A stretch of DNA of 64,000 nucleotides, taken from Onchocerca lupi. Its lineage: Eukaryota > Nematoda > Chromadorea > Rhabditida > Onchocercidae. Of this stretch, positions 1-11,600 are shown piece by piece. Each line of letters starts with the position of its first letter. Positions within the stretch are counted from its first letter, which is position 1. Made by a program: the position numbers and the translations under genes. Location: contig JAOVVO010000142.1 of assembly GCA_028564675.1 (NCBI GenBank), positions 1 to 64,000 on the forward strand, written 5' to 3'. Below the pieces are notes generated by a model that ran no database searches, was not told the origin of the DNA, and saw nothing but the letters and a program-made list of their open reading frames with translations.

Positions 1-545
1 AAAAAAGAAATGAAGTTTTGTAGAAAAAAAAAAAAAAAAAATTGAATTGATTGAATTTGTTAATACTGATGGAAAATTTGCAACAAAATTTTTTCACACC
101 AAAAATGTGCAATCAAATAGTTTTGTCATAAAATTAGTAATAGTAGTAGTAATAATAATAGTTGTAATAATTAATAGTAGTAATAATAATTGTAGTAGCA
201 GCAGTAATAGTAATATTTATCGCTATCATTAATCATTATAACTATCACTGCCACTATCGTTATGTTATCTTCGTTATTTCAATCATTATTTTTTTTTTTT
301 TAATTAATTAATAATTTTTATATCATTTTCATCCAATCATTTAAATGTTTGAAACGATACGATAGTTTTATTTATAAAGAATATACGACATCAACTACAA
401 TCAATTACTTTTTACTATTAGTCATGATGTTAATGTTGCTAGAATAGAAAATAAATACTTTTCATTAAATTTTTCCACTAAAACTGCTGATGTATATAAA
501 TATATATATATACATGTGTATGTATGCAAGTGTGTTTTGAATGTT

Positions 546-596
546 TGTGCAAGCAGCCTGTGCATGTGCAAGCAGCGTGTGCATGTGCAAGCAGCG
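546..596. repeat. 19-bp minisatellite
   Basis: Two perfect tandem copies of TGTGCATGTGCAAGCAGCG (559-577 and 578-596) follow a 13-nt partial, one-mismatch copy (546-558). The unit is much richer in G+C than its surroundings. Confidence 0.85.
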
Positions 597-642
597 ACAT
601 GCTTTAATAAATTGCAAGAGGCTTAAAAAGGAAAGAGAGATT

Positions 643-670
643 GAGAGAGGGAGAGAGAGAGAGAGAGAGA
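643..670. repeat. GA microsatellite
   Basis: Nearly pure GA dinucleotide run about 475 bp upstream of the cmk-1 start codon. Confidence 0.8.
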
Positions 671-1145
671 ATGACAAAAAAATGAAAAAAGGATAAAAAC
701 GGAAGTGCAAAACGTTATAAACAAGAGTTTGAGGAAAAAGGCCTAGATTAGAGTAGTGTTAGCTTTGCTAGAAGCGTAATGTTGTCACTTAAGTTTAATA
801 TGGACAGATAATAGATGCATTCTCCTTTCGACACTTTCACCTGCTTCTATCATATCGATCCAACAAATTCAATCATTAGATCAATTTCTTTTTCTTTTTT
901 ATTTTTTTTATCTTTCAACTGGCTATAGCTTTCAAACTATTGATTGATTAGTTTTATCGAAAAAAAAAAAAAAAAAAGAAAATCAACAAATAAATTTGAC
1001 AACGAAATTAATTTCAGCCAGTGAGTAACGATTTTCTTCTATGCTATGCCAATTAGCTCAAATCATTATAATTAGCATGCTAGGATAGTTATTATAAAAA
1101 AAAGAAAAAAAACAAAAAAAGCAGCAAAAAGTTGAACGAAATTCG

Positions 1146-2580
1146 ATGCCGCTATTTCGAAAAGATAAAAAAGGATCGGAAGAACAATTAAGTATTCATG
1201 ATTATTACGAATTCAAGGATATCTTAGGTACCGGTGCTTTCTCCAAGGTGTGTACCATTTCTTTAACGATTTCTTCTTTCCTTATTAACTTAATTTTAAC
1301 CTTGCATATATGCTATTTAAATATATTAAATAAAATCTGATTATATCAATTTCGTAGCAACAATAAAATTATGCAAAAATTCAATTTTTAAAAGTTTAAA
1401 AATAAAAAGCGAAAGATAATAAATTGAAATTAATCTTTTTGCAAATGCTTTGTTTACATTTACTTTACATCGTTCGGATTGTTAATCACAACTTTTTCTT
1501 ACTATCCGCTTTTCAATCGGTTCCGTTCTTTTTGCTATATTCATTAATTAATTACTGTATCACTTGTTGATCATTACCTTTTTTTTTTCTCTTTTTTTTT
1601 CTTTTTTTTTTTTTTTTTTGATTTGAAATTTATGGATTATTACAATATTTTCCTTTCCTCTACTCCTTCGTCTTTTTTTATTGCTTTGCCATTTATGATT
1701 CATTCCGGTTAAATCATTGCACATTTTTGTAATTTGACATGAATACAGTTTAAAAATAAGTACCTCTCTCATCTCATAATCATTCTTTTGTTCGAATAAT
1801 TCCATTCTACAGTATGATAACTTCATGAAAATGCTTCCTTTTTGGTTTAGAAAGAAATCAATCCAGTCTTGTTGCTTTAACTATCAAAATTGAGTTCTTT
1901 TGAAATGCTCCATTTTCATGAATGCTATAAAAGCTTCGAGCATTTGCCGTTCAATCATTGATGACAGCTATTGCTACATTTGAAGTGACAAATAAAAAGA
2001 TTTATTGAGCATAGTTAAATAGAATGTTTTTAACAATTATCCTAAATTTCTTTTAAAGTCTTTTTTTTTTTTAATTTGAAAATCTAAATAATTTACTTTA
2101 TAAAAGTTTTTTTTTTTCATATTTGATATCAAAATATTGGATATGATAGTATTTTCTAATTATTATATTTTTTGAAGAGAAAAATCAAAAAAAAAAAAAA
2201 AAAAAGAGATTAATTGCAAAATGTTTCGTCAATAGCTATGTTAGGAATATTAATTATTGAAAGTAAATTTTGAATAGATGAAAATGTTTGGAAAGCATGA
2301 AATATAAATTAATTGTGAATACTTTTAATGATTAATTAAGACTTGAAGATGTGAAAGTTCGCATGACATACAAAATGCAATAGAATTTGTTTCACACAAA
2401 TATTATAAAATGGTTGAATAATAATGTTTGTTGTTGATAATTCTAATTCTATTTAAATATAATTTGCTAAATCACATATTTCATTAAAATATCAAATGTT
2501 AACATCGACCAAACAATACTTTAAAAACATGAAAAAACTATTTTACAATTTCTTTCTATATAGCGTATGAATATCAAATT

Positions 2581-2620
<40 letters not shown>

Positions 2621-5600
2621 TACAAAGATTTCAACAATTTATATCATTAAACAATTTTAATTTAGTAAATTTAAAAACAAATAACGATAAAAATGAAGCA
2701 TTTCAAATTCATCCAATTTAACCAGATTTATTAATATATCAACTTTTAAAACTAGAATTTTAAAAGATAATATTTTAATGAAACAATGTATAAATTGGCT
2801 TAAATTACAATTTCTTTAAGCAATAAAAATTTCCTTTTTTTTTTTTTGTCCAGCTTTATCATGCTAAAAGATAAATTCAGGTTTTTTTGGCTGAAAAAAT
2901 ATCAGAGCCTGGCTTTTTGGTTGCAATTAAATGCATTGATAAGAAAGCACTGAAAGGTAAAGAAGAGTCACTAGAAAATGAAATCAAAGTTTTACGCAAG
3001 TAAGTTGCATTTCCTGCTTATCAGTTTAATCAATGACACTTCATTAATACAATTATTAATAATTATTTCATTTTAATATACAATTATCTCTTCGTCATCT
3101 TTATTTCCTGCCATTCTTCATCATCTTTACAATTTTTTCCCATTGGCAGTTCCTTTTATTTTGAAGGAACAATAAAAATAAAAACTTCATTCTTTTTCAA
3201 AAAAATATTTTGGGAAAAGGAGAAAAAAGAAAAAGATGGCTAAAACAAAGTTAAATTTAGAGTTTTCAAAAATGACAAAATCATCAATGTCTGCATTTTT
3301 CATGCACTGCTATGATAAATTATGTATAATGGCTAGTAGACATTTGCTTCACTGATAAAGTTATCACTCCGAACATTTCATACTAAATGAATAGTCAATT
3401 TCATATCGACAAATGTTGAAATAGAGAAAGGAAAAAATTATTTTAAAATTCAAAAATATATTATGATGAATGTTTTGGATAGAAATTTGAATAATCTATT
3501 TTGCATCATATATACACTGTTATTATCTTTTCGAAAATTTTTTTATTTTGCATTAAATTTTTTTTTAATTTTTTAAAAAATTATTTATCATATTTTAATT
3601 TATTCAGGTTACGACATTCAAATATAGTGCAATTATATGACACTTTTGATGAAAAACAATATGTATATCTTGTTATGGAACTTGTCACCGGTGGTGAACT
3701 TTTTGATCGAATTGTCGCAAAAGTAATTATTTATCATGATATAATGTCATTCATATATCCTGGTGTAATTTCATTTAAATCCTTTTCTACTTAATAATAC
3801 ATATTTTTATTTCAAAAAAAGAAAAAAATTTTATTCTTTTTGTTATTTAAAATATTACGAATTAATATTTAAATTAAAAGACATCTTAGCATTTGAGCGT
3901 TTCGAATGTCGTCAAATGTATTAGCAAATAAATTTGACACATTTTCTGTATCTGACACTAAATTATTTTTGCTAATATTTTGAAAATTGTCAACTGTTAT
4001 TATCATGCATAATGGTTCATAATAATTTTTGGATATTAGTTTTAAACAAATATATTATTCCAAATGTTAATTTCATATTTTGATTAAAATTTGATAAGAT
4101 AAATTTTTAATTATTCAATTCAAAATAATGAATTTATATTAAATTCAAATCGGAAAAAAAAGAAAAGAACACATTTTTAATAATTTTTATAGGGATCATT
4201 CACGGAATGTGATGCTTCGATACTAATGCGTCAAGTTCTTGAAGCGGCTGCATTCATGCATGAAAATGGGGTCGTTCATAGGTAATCGAATTTCTTTTTT
4301 TAAGTATCAACAAATATTTTAGTTTTTTTTTTTTTTTTTAAAAAATTCATAATAAAAATAATTCATACATAATAGAAGAGAAGTGGAAAAAAACATAAAC
4401 ACAAAATTTTGCTATAAATAATATTGAAGGAAAATTGCAGGAAAAATGTTATGATAGTTTTATGGGCTCTTTTTTTTTTTTTTTTTTTTTGTTTGAAATT
4501 TTCAAGTAAGCATAAAAATAAATGCCAGAACTTTTGGTTTTGTAATTTATTAACAGCCGATCGTCAATTATGAAGTGTTTTTGCGAATCATTCTTTTTGA
4601 TGAGATTTGAGACCGAACGATGAATTATACGATTTTTCATTTTTCTAACAAAATGCCATTTGTTTGTTCTCTGATTATATTAAATTTTGAAACGGTAACT
4701 GAAAAAGTAGGATTCATTCATAAAATTCAATTTAAATTACAAATTTCAGCTTGAAATGATAGCAGATTAAAGGAAAATTGAAGCATAGCAAGTGTATTTC
4801 ATGCTGAATGATTTCAATTTATTTGAATCAATCCTTAATTTCAGGGATTTGAAACCAGAGAATTTATTATATTATGATCAAACGGAGGATTCGAAGATAA
4901 TGATTTCCGATTTTGGTCTTTCAAAAATTGAAGAATCAGGTGTTATGGCTACAGCATGTGGTACACCGGGTTATGTTGCACCTGAAGTTTGTTTTAATTT
5001 TTTTTTTCATTCGATAGTATATAATGGATTACTGTACAATGTCCTGCCATCCTATTTTGTTCGAGAAATATTTGGGTTCTTGAAATGGTGAAATGTGAGA
5101 AGAATCGAAACATTTTCCAAATTCCCGATTTTATTTTTTTTCATTTTCAAAATGTCTGTTGGTTACAATTACCAGTATTATTTTCAAAGTAATGCAAGAA
5201 AGAAAGGAAAGATATTAAATGACAAATTACGGTAGTTTTTTCGAATTAGTTTTGAATTTGTTCGTGAAAAATGACTTAACAAAATGAAAGGAATTTATGT
5301 GAAAGCCTTTACAGTGACTCATTGAAGAACTATCATACAATTTAATTGTAAATATTTCATCGGAAATATCAAAAGTTTTCAATAAGTTAAACAAATATTA
5401 TCACATGTTAATCATCTATTGCTAGAACTATCATTAATCAAAATAGCAAATGAACTGAACAAGTTAATTTGAAAGCTTAATATTATAAGCTTCATTCTGG
5501 ATGATCAAATATAGCATCTGATTAATTGCAAAACCTAACATTTACGACATTTTGCGCTTTGTACCAAAGATAAAAATTAAGACATAAGCGAATTCTTAGG

Positions 5601-6916
5601 GAAATTATTCATTTTTCACAATCAGAGAACGGATTTGTTTTGCATTTGTAACCCACCAATTTGAATGACTGACAGGCGCAAAATGGCAATGATGACAACC
5701 AATGAAAATTTGAAGAACTTCAGAAAAACTAGTTCTCATTCATACTGGTCAAATGAGAAACTATAATAAACTTATCAAAGTTGTAGTATAACTTGTTTCT
5801 TTAGGAAGAATAAATTTTCCACTTTTATTACCTGTATTTTCCTTTTTTTTTTTTTTAAAAAAAAAAACAAAAAACATGCATTTTAATGTATATATTATCG
5901 TTATATCGTTATTAAAGATTGCAAAATAAAAAAAAAAAAATAAATAAAACTTTTTCTTTTTGAATATTCGAGATAAATGTTTAACAATCAGATGGAGTAA
6001 AATAAATTCAATTAGTTTAAGAATTTATTGCTCAATAATAAAATTAAATAAATTGACGGATAATTAATTTAAAATAAAATAAAGCAAATAATAGGTATTG
6101 CAACAGAAACCATATGGTAAAGCTGTTGATATTTGGTCCATTGGTGTGATAACATATATCCTTCTATGCGGTTATCCACCATTCTATGATGAGAATGATA
6201 CAAATTTATTTGCTCAAATAATTCGTGGTGAATATGAATTTGATTCACCTTATTGGGATGAAATTTCTGAATCAGCGAAAGATTTCATATCACATTTGAT
6301 GTGCTGCGATCCGGAACAACGATTTACCTGTCATCAAGCATTAGCACATCCATGGTAATCAATTATCATTTCGATATTTTATAATTCACTTTTTATTTGT
6401 ATTTCTTAAAATTCATTCAATATTTCTTTTTTCGTTCGTTTACTTCACCATTTTACAATAAAAATATGATGATAATAAAAGAAAAAAAAAAAGAAAAAAA
6501 AAGAAAGGATGATACCATACAATTTCGGGAAGATAATTGCTTCTCAGAATTAGTTTTCCTGTTTTAGTCGACAATTTAAAAAACTTTTAGTGCGTATTAA
6601 TTCTCGAGAAAAAAAATTTTTTTTGATCTATCATTCATTTTCCCCTCTCTTCATAGAAAATGCACGTCAAAAAAAAGGGATTTCCCTTCTTCGTTTTCTT
6701 TTTATAATTAATTTCATAAATTAAAATAAATATAGGATTAGTGGCGATACAGCTGGTACAAAAGACATCCATTGTTTGGTGGCATCACATTTGAAGATAA
6801 GCTTAGCGAAGCGAAATTGGAAGAAAGCATATAATGCGACAACTGTCATCCGTCAACTTCAGATGCTTCGATTATCATCAATTTCACAAGCAGCATCTAC
6901 GTCAACCAGCGAATAA
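1146..6916 (+). CDS. cmk-1: calcium/calmodulin-dependent protein kinase I (CMK-1)
   Basis: Serine/threonine kinase activated by Ca2+/calmodulin and by an upstream CaM kinase kinase; in C. elegans CMK-1 acts in thermosensory and other neurons. Exons: 1146-1247, 2881-2999, 3608-3722, 4193-4281, 4845-4986, 6095-6354, 6736-6916, all with GT-AG introns and consistent phases, giving 335 residues (C. elegans CMK-1 is about 348). Visible parts: glycine loop LGTGAFSKV (27-35), ATP lysine in VAIK (about 51), HRDLKPEN (about 141), DFG (164-166), and activation-loop threonine in MATACGTPGY (about 178), the CaMKK target. The C-terminal region keeps the autoinhibitory/CaM-binding pattern (LAKRNWKKAYNATTVIRQLQ). 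The tail after it is shorter than in C. elegans. A downstream AATAAA lies at 7735-7740. Only the 5' UTR is uncertain. Confidence 0.95.
2582..2612. repeat. poly-A homopolymer
   Basis: About 31 consecutive A in the first intron of cmk-1; a likely assembly or length-polymorphism hotspot. Confidence 0.85.
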
Positions 6917-8641
6917 GCAGATTGATTATTTTCCAGGAATTATGATGAAAGTGGAAGAAAGGCAATATCTGAAAATGTGCATAGTCCTTATCGGTATGCT
7001 CTTATCCATGATTTCCACCAATATTTCTTAAATGTAATTTGTTGCTGCAATTAGCCTTTCATTCATCATTCATCACTTTCACATATGTTTTGCAAAATGT
7101 TATGTTTGTTATGATATTTGAAATATAATGAAAGAGGTACATTCATGTTTGTCATAAATTTTATGACTTTTGAATGATTATGCGCTTTATGGAATGATCT
7201 GACAAAGGTGCTTTATGGGAGCAAATTAAAAATGAAATCTCATTAACTGAAATCCGCTAAATATCACCGAATACACCTTTAGTTTATTGTTTTCTCTTAC
7301 CGTGGTCACCAAATTTTCTACTAAACAATTCTTCGATCCACTGGCAAAGTATGCTGCAAATAATATTGTGAGAATTTTCATGTTATGAATTTAACATCCT
7401 ATTCTTTCTGCTAAATACCTTACTTTCAGCAATATGAAATACATCTTTGTTTGTTTCAAGTTTCTTTTCTCAAGTTTCAAATTTGAAGTATCAAGACAAA
7501 ATTACAAACCATATATAAAAATCCGCTCCAATCATAAGCTCACAGTCATAACATTAACCCGACCGTTTACTAGCTTAAAAACATTCGTAAAATCTGATGA
7601 TTTTGAGAATCAAATGAACCAGTAGTAAAAAGAAATCAGCATCCTAAGCACTAAAAATACTCTAAGGAAAAACTAATCGAAGTTTCAGAATGTTTCATCG
7701 TCATCAAATTTCAAATTTTCGAGAAACATCAAAAAATAAACTTGTAATTAATGAAACAAATAACTAAGATTATTGCATTAGCGTAATATTTGTGATTATA
7801 AAATGCGGAAATTTTTTCGACAAATCTACACGAAATCATTTATCGTCTCTTTTTTCCACTTTATTATTAAATATTTAGGTCACATTTTGAATGTTAATAA
7901 AATACTGAAATAGAAGTGGAACACACAATTTAAAAGCAAATAATTCTTACTTTAGTAATGGCTCTACAGCCAGATCAGTTACACAAAATTGATGATTCGA
8001 ACTGGTTGAGCAATGGAACAAAACTGTTAGAAATACAAAGAATGAATTGGCCTATTAAAAGACAATGGACCAGAAGTTCACTTACTGTGACTAAAGAAAA
8101 AGTTTTTTTTTACTCCTATGACCAAAGAAAAATATCAATAAGTTTGCAAAACAGTCCAGTTTTGAGAATGCTGATTCTTTCTATATCTTTATCCTTCCCG
8201 AAATTTAGGCAAAAAAATATACATATATATACACTTACTTTTTATATTCCCACTCACGACCGATATATAACTAAATTTTGGCATTCGGAAGAACACTATT
8301 TAGAACATAAAATGTACATACCCGTCTCACACATATATTTTCTAAATGATGGATAAATTAATGCAATAGAGATAAGTTTCATAACGAAAAGACAATCTAA
8401 AGAAGTTATTAATAATATGAAATAAATTGCCGAATTTTCTAATCGATTTTCTAGAAATAGACGTATCGAAAAAGAGAATATAAAAGCATTTGATAAGAAA
8501 GGGATTTTTTGTTTTGAATCAAAAAACAGTCCAGTAAGGTATTTAAATTATTTACAGGATAAAAATATAAGAGACAACGGGAAATCGATGAACACAGGTA
8601 TAGAGGCCACGAAACAGTGCAATAATCTCCATTAAATAAAT
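6917..8641. other. region between convergent cmk-1 and fem-1
   Basis: Contains the 3' UTRs of both genes; they end tail to tail. A canonical AATAAA for cmk-1 is at 7735-7740 and another at about 7894. An unassigned 132-codon open frame at 7958-8356 is listed separately. No known gene or RNA is recognised. Confidence 0.6.
7958..8356 (+). CDS. unassigned 132-codon open reading frame
   Basis: An uninterrupted ATG-to-stop frame, long for sequence this AT-rich and not part of either neighbour. The product starts MALQPDQLHKIDDSNWLSNG, is rich in Lys, Ile, Ser and Tyr, and has no signal peptide, membrane segment or motif I recognise. No homopolymer explains its length. It lies about 1 kb past the cmk-1 stop, possibly beyond its transcript end, and antisense to any long fem-1 3' UTR. 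It could be a small lineage-specific gene, a decayed exon, or chance. Real coding status is doubtful. Confidence 0.15.
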   Translation: MALQPDQLHKIDDSNWLSNGTKLLEIQRMNWPIKRQWTRSSLTVTKEKVFFYSYDQRKISISLQNSPVLRMLILSISLSFPKFRQKNIHIYTLTFYIPTHDRYITKFWHSEEHYLEHKMYIPVSHIYFLNDG

Positions 8642-11600
8642 TTAATGCAAATCCAAAAACGGTAGCAGATCCATTGGCACAACTTTTTTATATTCAGCCT
8701 TACAGCTAGTTCGTCGCACAACATTTGCGGCAAGACCCATAAGTGTAAGGTACCGACCTAAAAACTAGCAAAGCTATAAAGTTTCTTCCAAGTCAGAAAA
8801 ATTTAATTTTATTCAGATTTGATCAAGCCAAAAGATGAAGTCCTTGGAAAAACTTTGAAAAAACTTTAAAAACTATTTCGAAAAACACTAGCGACAGAAT
8901 GTAAATAAAAAATAATCGATCGCACTTGGATGAGTTCTATCAATCATGTCTTCACAATCTGCTACTTACTGATATAAATGCAAAACTAAAGAAATTTTCC
9001 AGCTTTCACTTTAAATTTAAATATGAGAATATACCGAAATAAAATAACAGTAGCAGCATATATCATTATTTATTAAATGATTGGCATGACACTAGAACCA
9101 TCTGTAAAGGACTAAAACTTACCCAATTTGAGCTGTCCAGTTGCACGAGGCAGTTTCGCTGAGATCAACTCTAAACATGTTTGGTCATTGTTATTGCGTG
9201 CTAGGAGTGTTGCACCATTTTCAAGCAGTAACTTGACGATACTCTGCCTGGGATTACTACTCAATAAAACTGTATGCAATGCAGTATTACCTAAAATACG
9301 TATATAAATTAAGATTAAAATTTGGAATCCAATAAACAAGCATTGATTTTGAAAAGAGGGACAAATGATCAGCATTGGTTTTTCACCACTTTTGATTCAT
9401 AACTAAGCCTTAAGATTGGAATCTTTTCTGAAAAAAAAAACTGTCACTTGATAAGCTTTTATCAACATACCCAATAGATTTTTCGTGTTTACATTGATTC
9501 CACTATCAATGAGCATCGTAATAACACATGCGCATGGAAAACGGGCTGTTACTGGCTTATCAATATCGTGACAAGCAGCATGAAGAGGATATAATTTTAG
9601 ACATTTTGAAACTTGTGCTAAACGAGTAACAATATGTGATAAAGAAGTGTCAAAATCCTTTTCATCGGCTTCTGTTTCTAAATTTGGTGTCAATTTGCTG
9701 TCTGCAGGGGAAAGACGTCGAATCTGAAATATGCATACATTTCGCATATCTTCACAACAAAACAACAGAAGCACTCGTGTAAACATTCACGATTTCCTTG
9801 CTACTTTGTTCGAAAAACTTCAGACATTTCAAAATGTAAATTTTACGAGAAAACTGAATGAGTACTAGCAGGATAGATGAATTAGAATGAATGAGTGAGT
9901 GGAGCATTTTGCAAAAGAGAGCAAGTAAAAAATAAAAAAATTGTACTACAAGCTATATTTTCTTTCTATATTTTTTTTTCCAGAGATGGTTTTTTGGCTT
10001 GGCTGCCATATCGCTGTGGATAAAACTCCATTTTGTGTTTTGGAATATGTGAGCAAATTGTACTAAAATTGAGAACCAAGTTTAACACTTCAAAGTGCAC
10101 CATTCATCAGATGTAAACCGCTGATGTTGATACTATTCATATTATTTCACAGTTACCGGCAAAGAATAAATACCAACCAAAAGAATCAATTGCAGGGAAG
10201 CAAGCATCAAAAAATCTGTGCATCTATTTTCATCATCCGTTTCTTCTGTAACTTCATCTGTCTTAATTCTTGTGTCGCCATCACTGAATCTAAAATTATG
10301 ATTTAAATAGAGAAAAAAGAATTATAAGAAATTAATAAAGACATGTAAGAAATAAAGCATAGCTTTCACCAAGATTTTGTGTCTAATTTGGCAACGCAAT
10401 TTAAAATTTTAACTCAGCTTACCATCTCTTTCTTGCCTCCAAGAGAGATGTTAGTTCCAGAAATTCTATGAACTTATACGTTTCTTTTTCACCAATCAAA
10501 ATAATCATAACATGAGAGCCCTATTTTTTAAGACAACATTTGTTTTTCTTGTTACTTTCTTTCCCAATTTTAAGTTGGGGTCAGAACTAACCAACCAATT
10601 TTTAGTATAATGAATGCTTTGTCATGTCTTTGGTTTTTTTTTTCCTTTTTTAATTAATTAGATTAATTGAATTAATTAATTAATTAATTTTGAATTCAAC
10701 ATAATACCTAACAAAATGTTGTTTTGATATATTGTAATAATTAATAAAAATTTTTTTTTGAGCTTCTTGAAAACATATTAGTCAGTTACCAATTCTAAAG
10801 ATAACTGTATCTAAAAAAACACAAAATGAAACGACACACAAAATTATAACCTTTCCAATTCATAAACAGCTTTTTCTAATACATCCATTACATATTTACG
10901 AGAAAGTGGAGCAACGCGCACGCCATCCGCATTAGCTACTATGATTCCTTCATTCACTGTTAATATAAATGTATCAATGAATGCTCCAATTGTAGAAATA
11001 GTTGACGGATGCAGTGCAAAAAGATGTTTCTGCTAAATTATTTTATTTTTATGTTCATTTCCGCTATGAGGTTTATGTTTAATCTAGCTATAAATCTATC
11101 CAAGCGATTTTGTAGCAGAATAAGTGTTTTCGAAAAGCTAAACAGGCAAAGAATGGTAAAATATGAGCCCTATATTGAACTATGTACTAACTTATTCGAC
11201 AGAAGCTCCACAATTTCAATCTCCCACTAGAACTGAGCCCCTACTAATATGTAGGATATCATATTTCTTCCGGTGGAGGATCAAAAGCTTTGAATACTGT
11301 TTCAAACGGTTAAAATCAAAATGTGAAAGTTGTGATGACACCATTACCTGCAGATGAAGTGCATGCATCCACAACTGAAAGCATCGATTTGTTTCACCCA
11401 AATCACAGTAAACAGCACCACGGTAACGTATAAAATAATGTGTTTCATGATGACCTCCACCAATAATTCTTTCTCGCATGATTAGTGCCTGAAGTTATTA
11501 ATTATATAAAGCGTGAAAAAAAAAAAAAAGAAGACGATCAACTTCATTCCAAACCTATATTTACCTGCATTCTGATTGCATCAGGATCGCCAATTACATG

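Larger units (their letters stand above)
1..1145. other. 5' flank of cmk-1, no gene seen
   Basis: AT-rich non-coding sequence. It holds a TAG/TAA trinucleotide mosaic at about 138-214, a 19-bp minisatellite at 546-596, a GA run at about 643-670 and several A or T homopolymers. A good 3' splice acceptor (TTTCAG) ends at 1017, 128 nt before the cmk-1 start codon. It could be a spliced-leader acceptor or the end of a 5'UTR intron. Open frames here are short and low in complexity. Confidence 0.6.

Noticed and set aside
9112..9122. In-frame TAG directly after fem-1 exon 13
   Set aside because: The sequence GG|GTAAGT is a consensus donor, and the downstream exon at 8757-8642 gives the conserved FEM1 C-terminus (LMGLAANVVRR...LPFLDLH).
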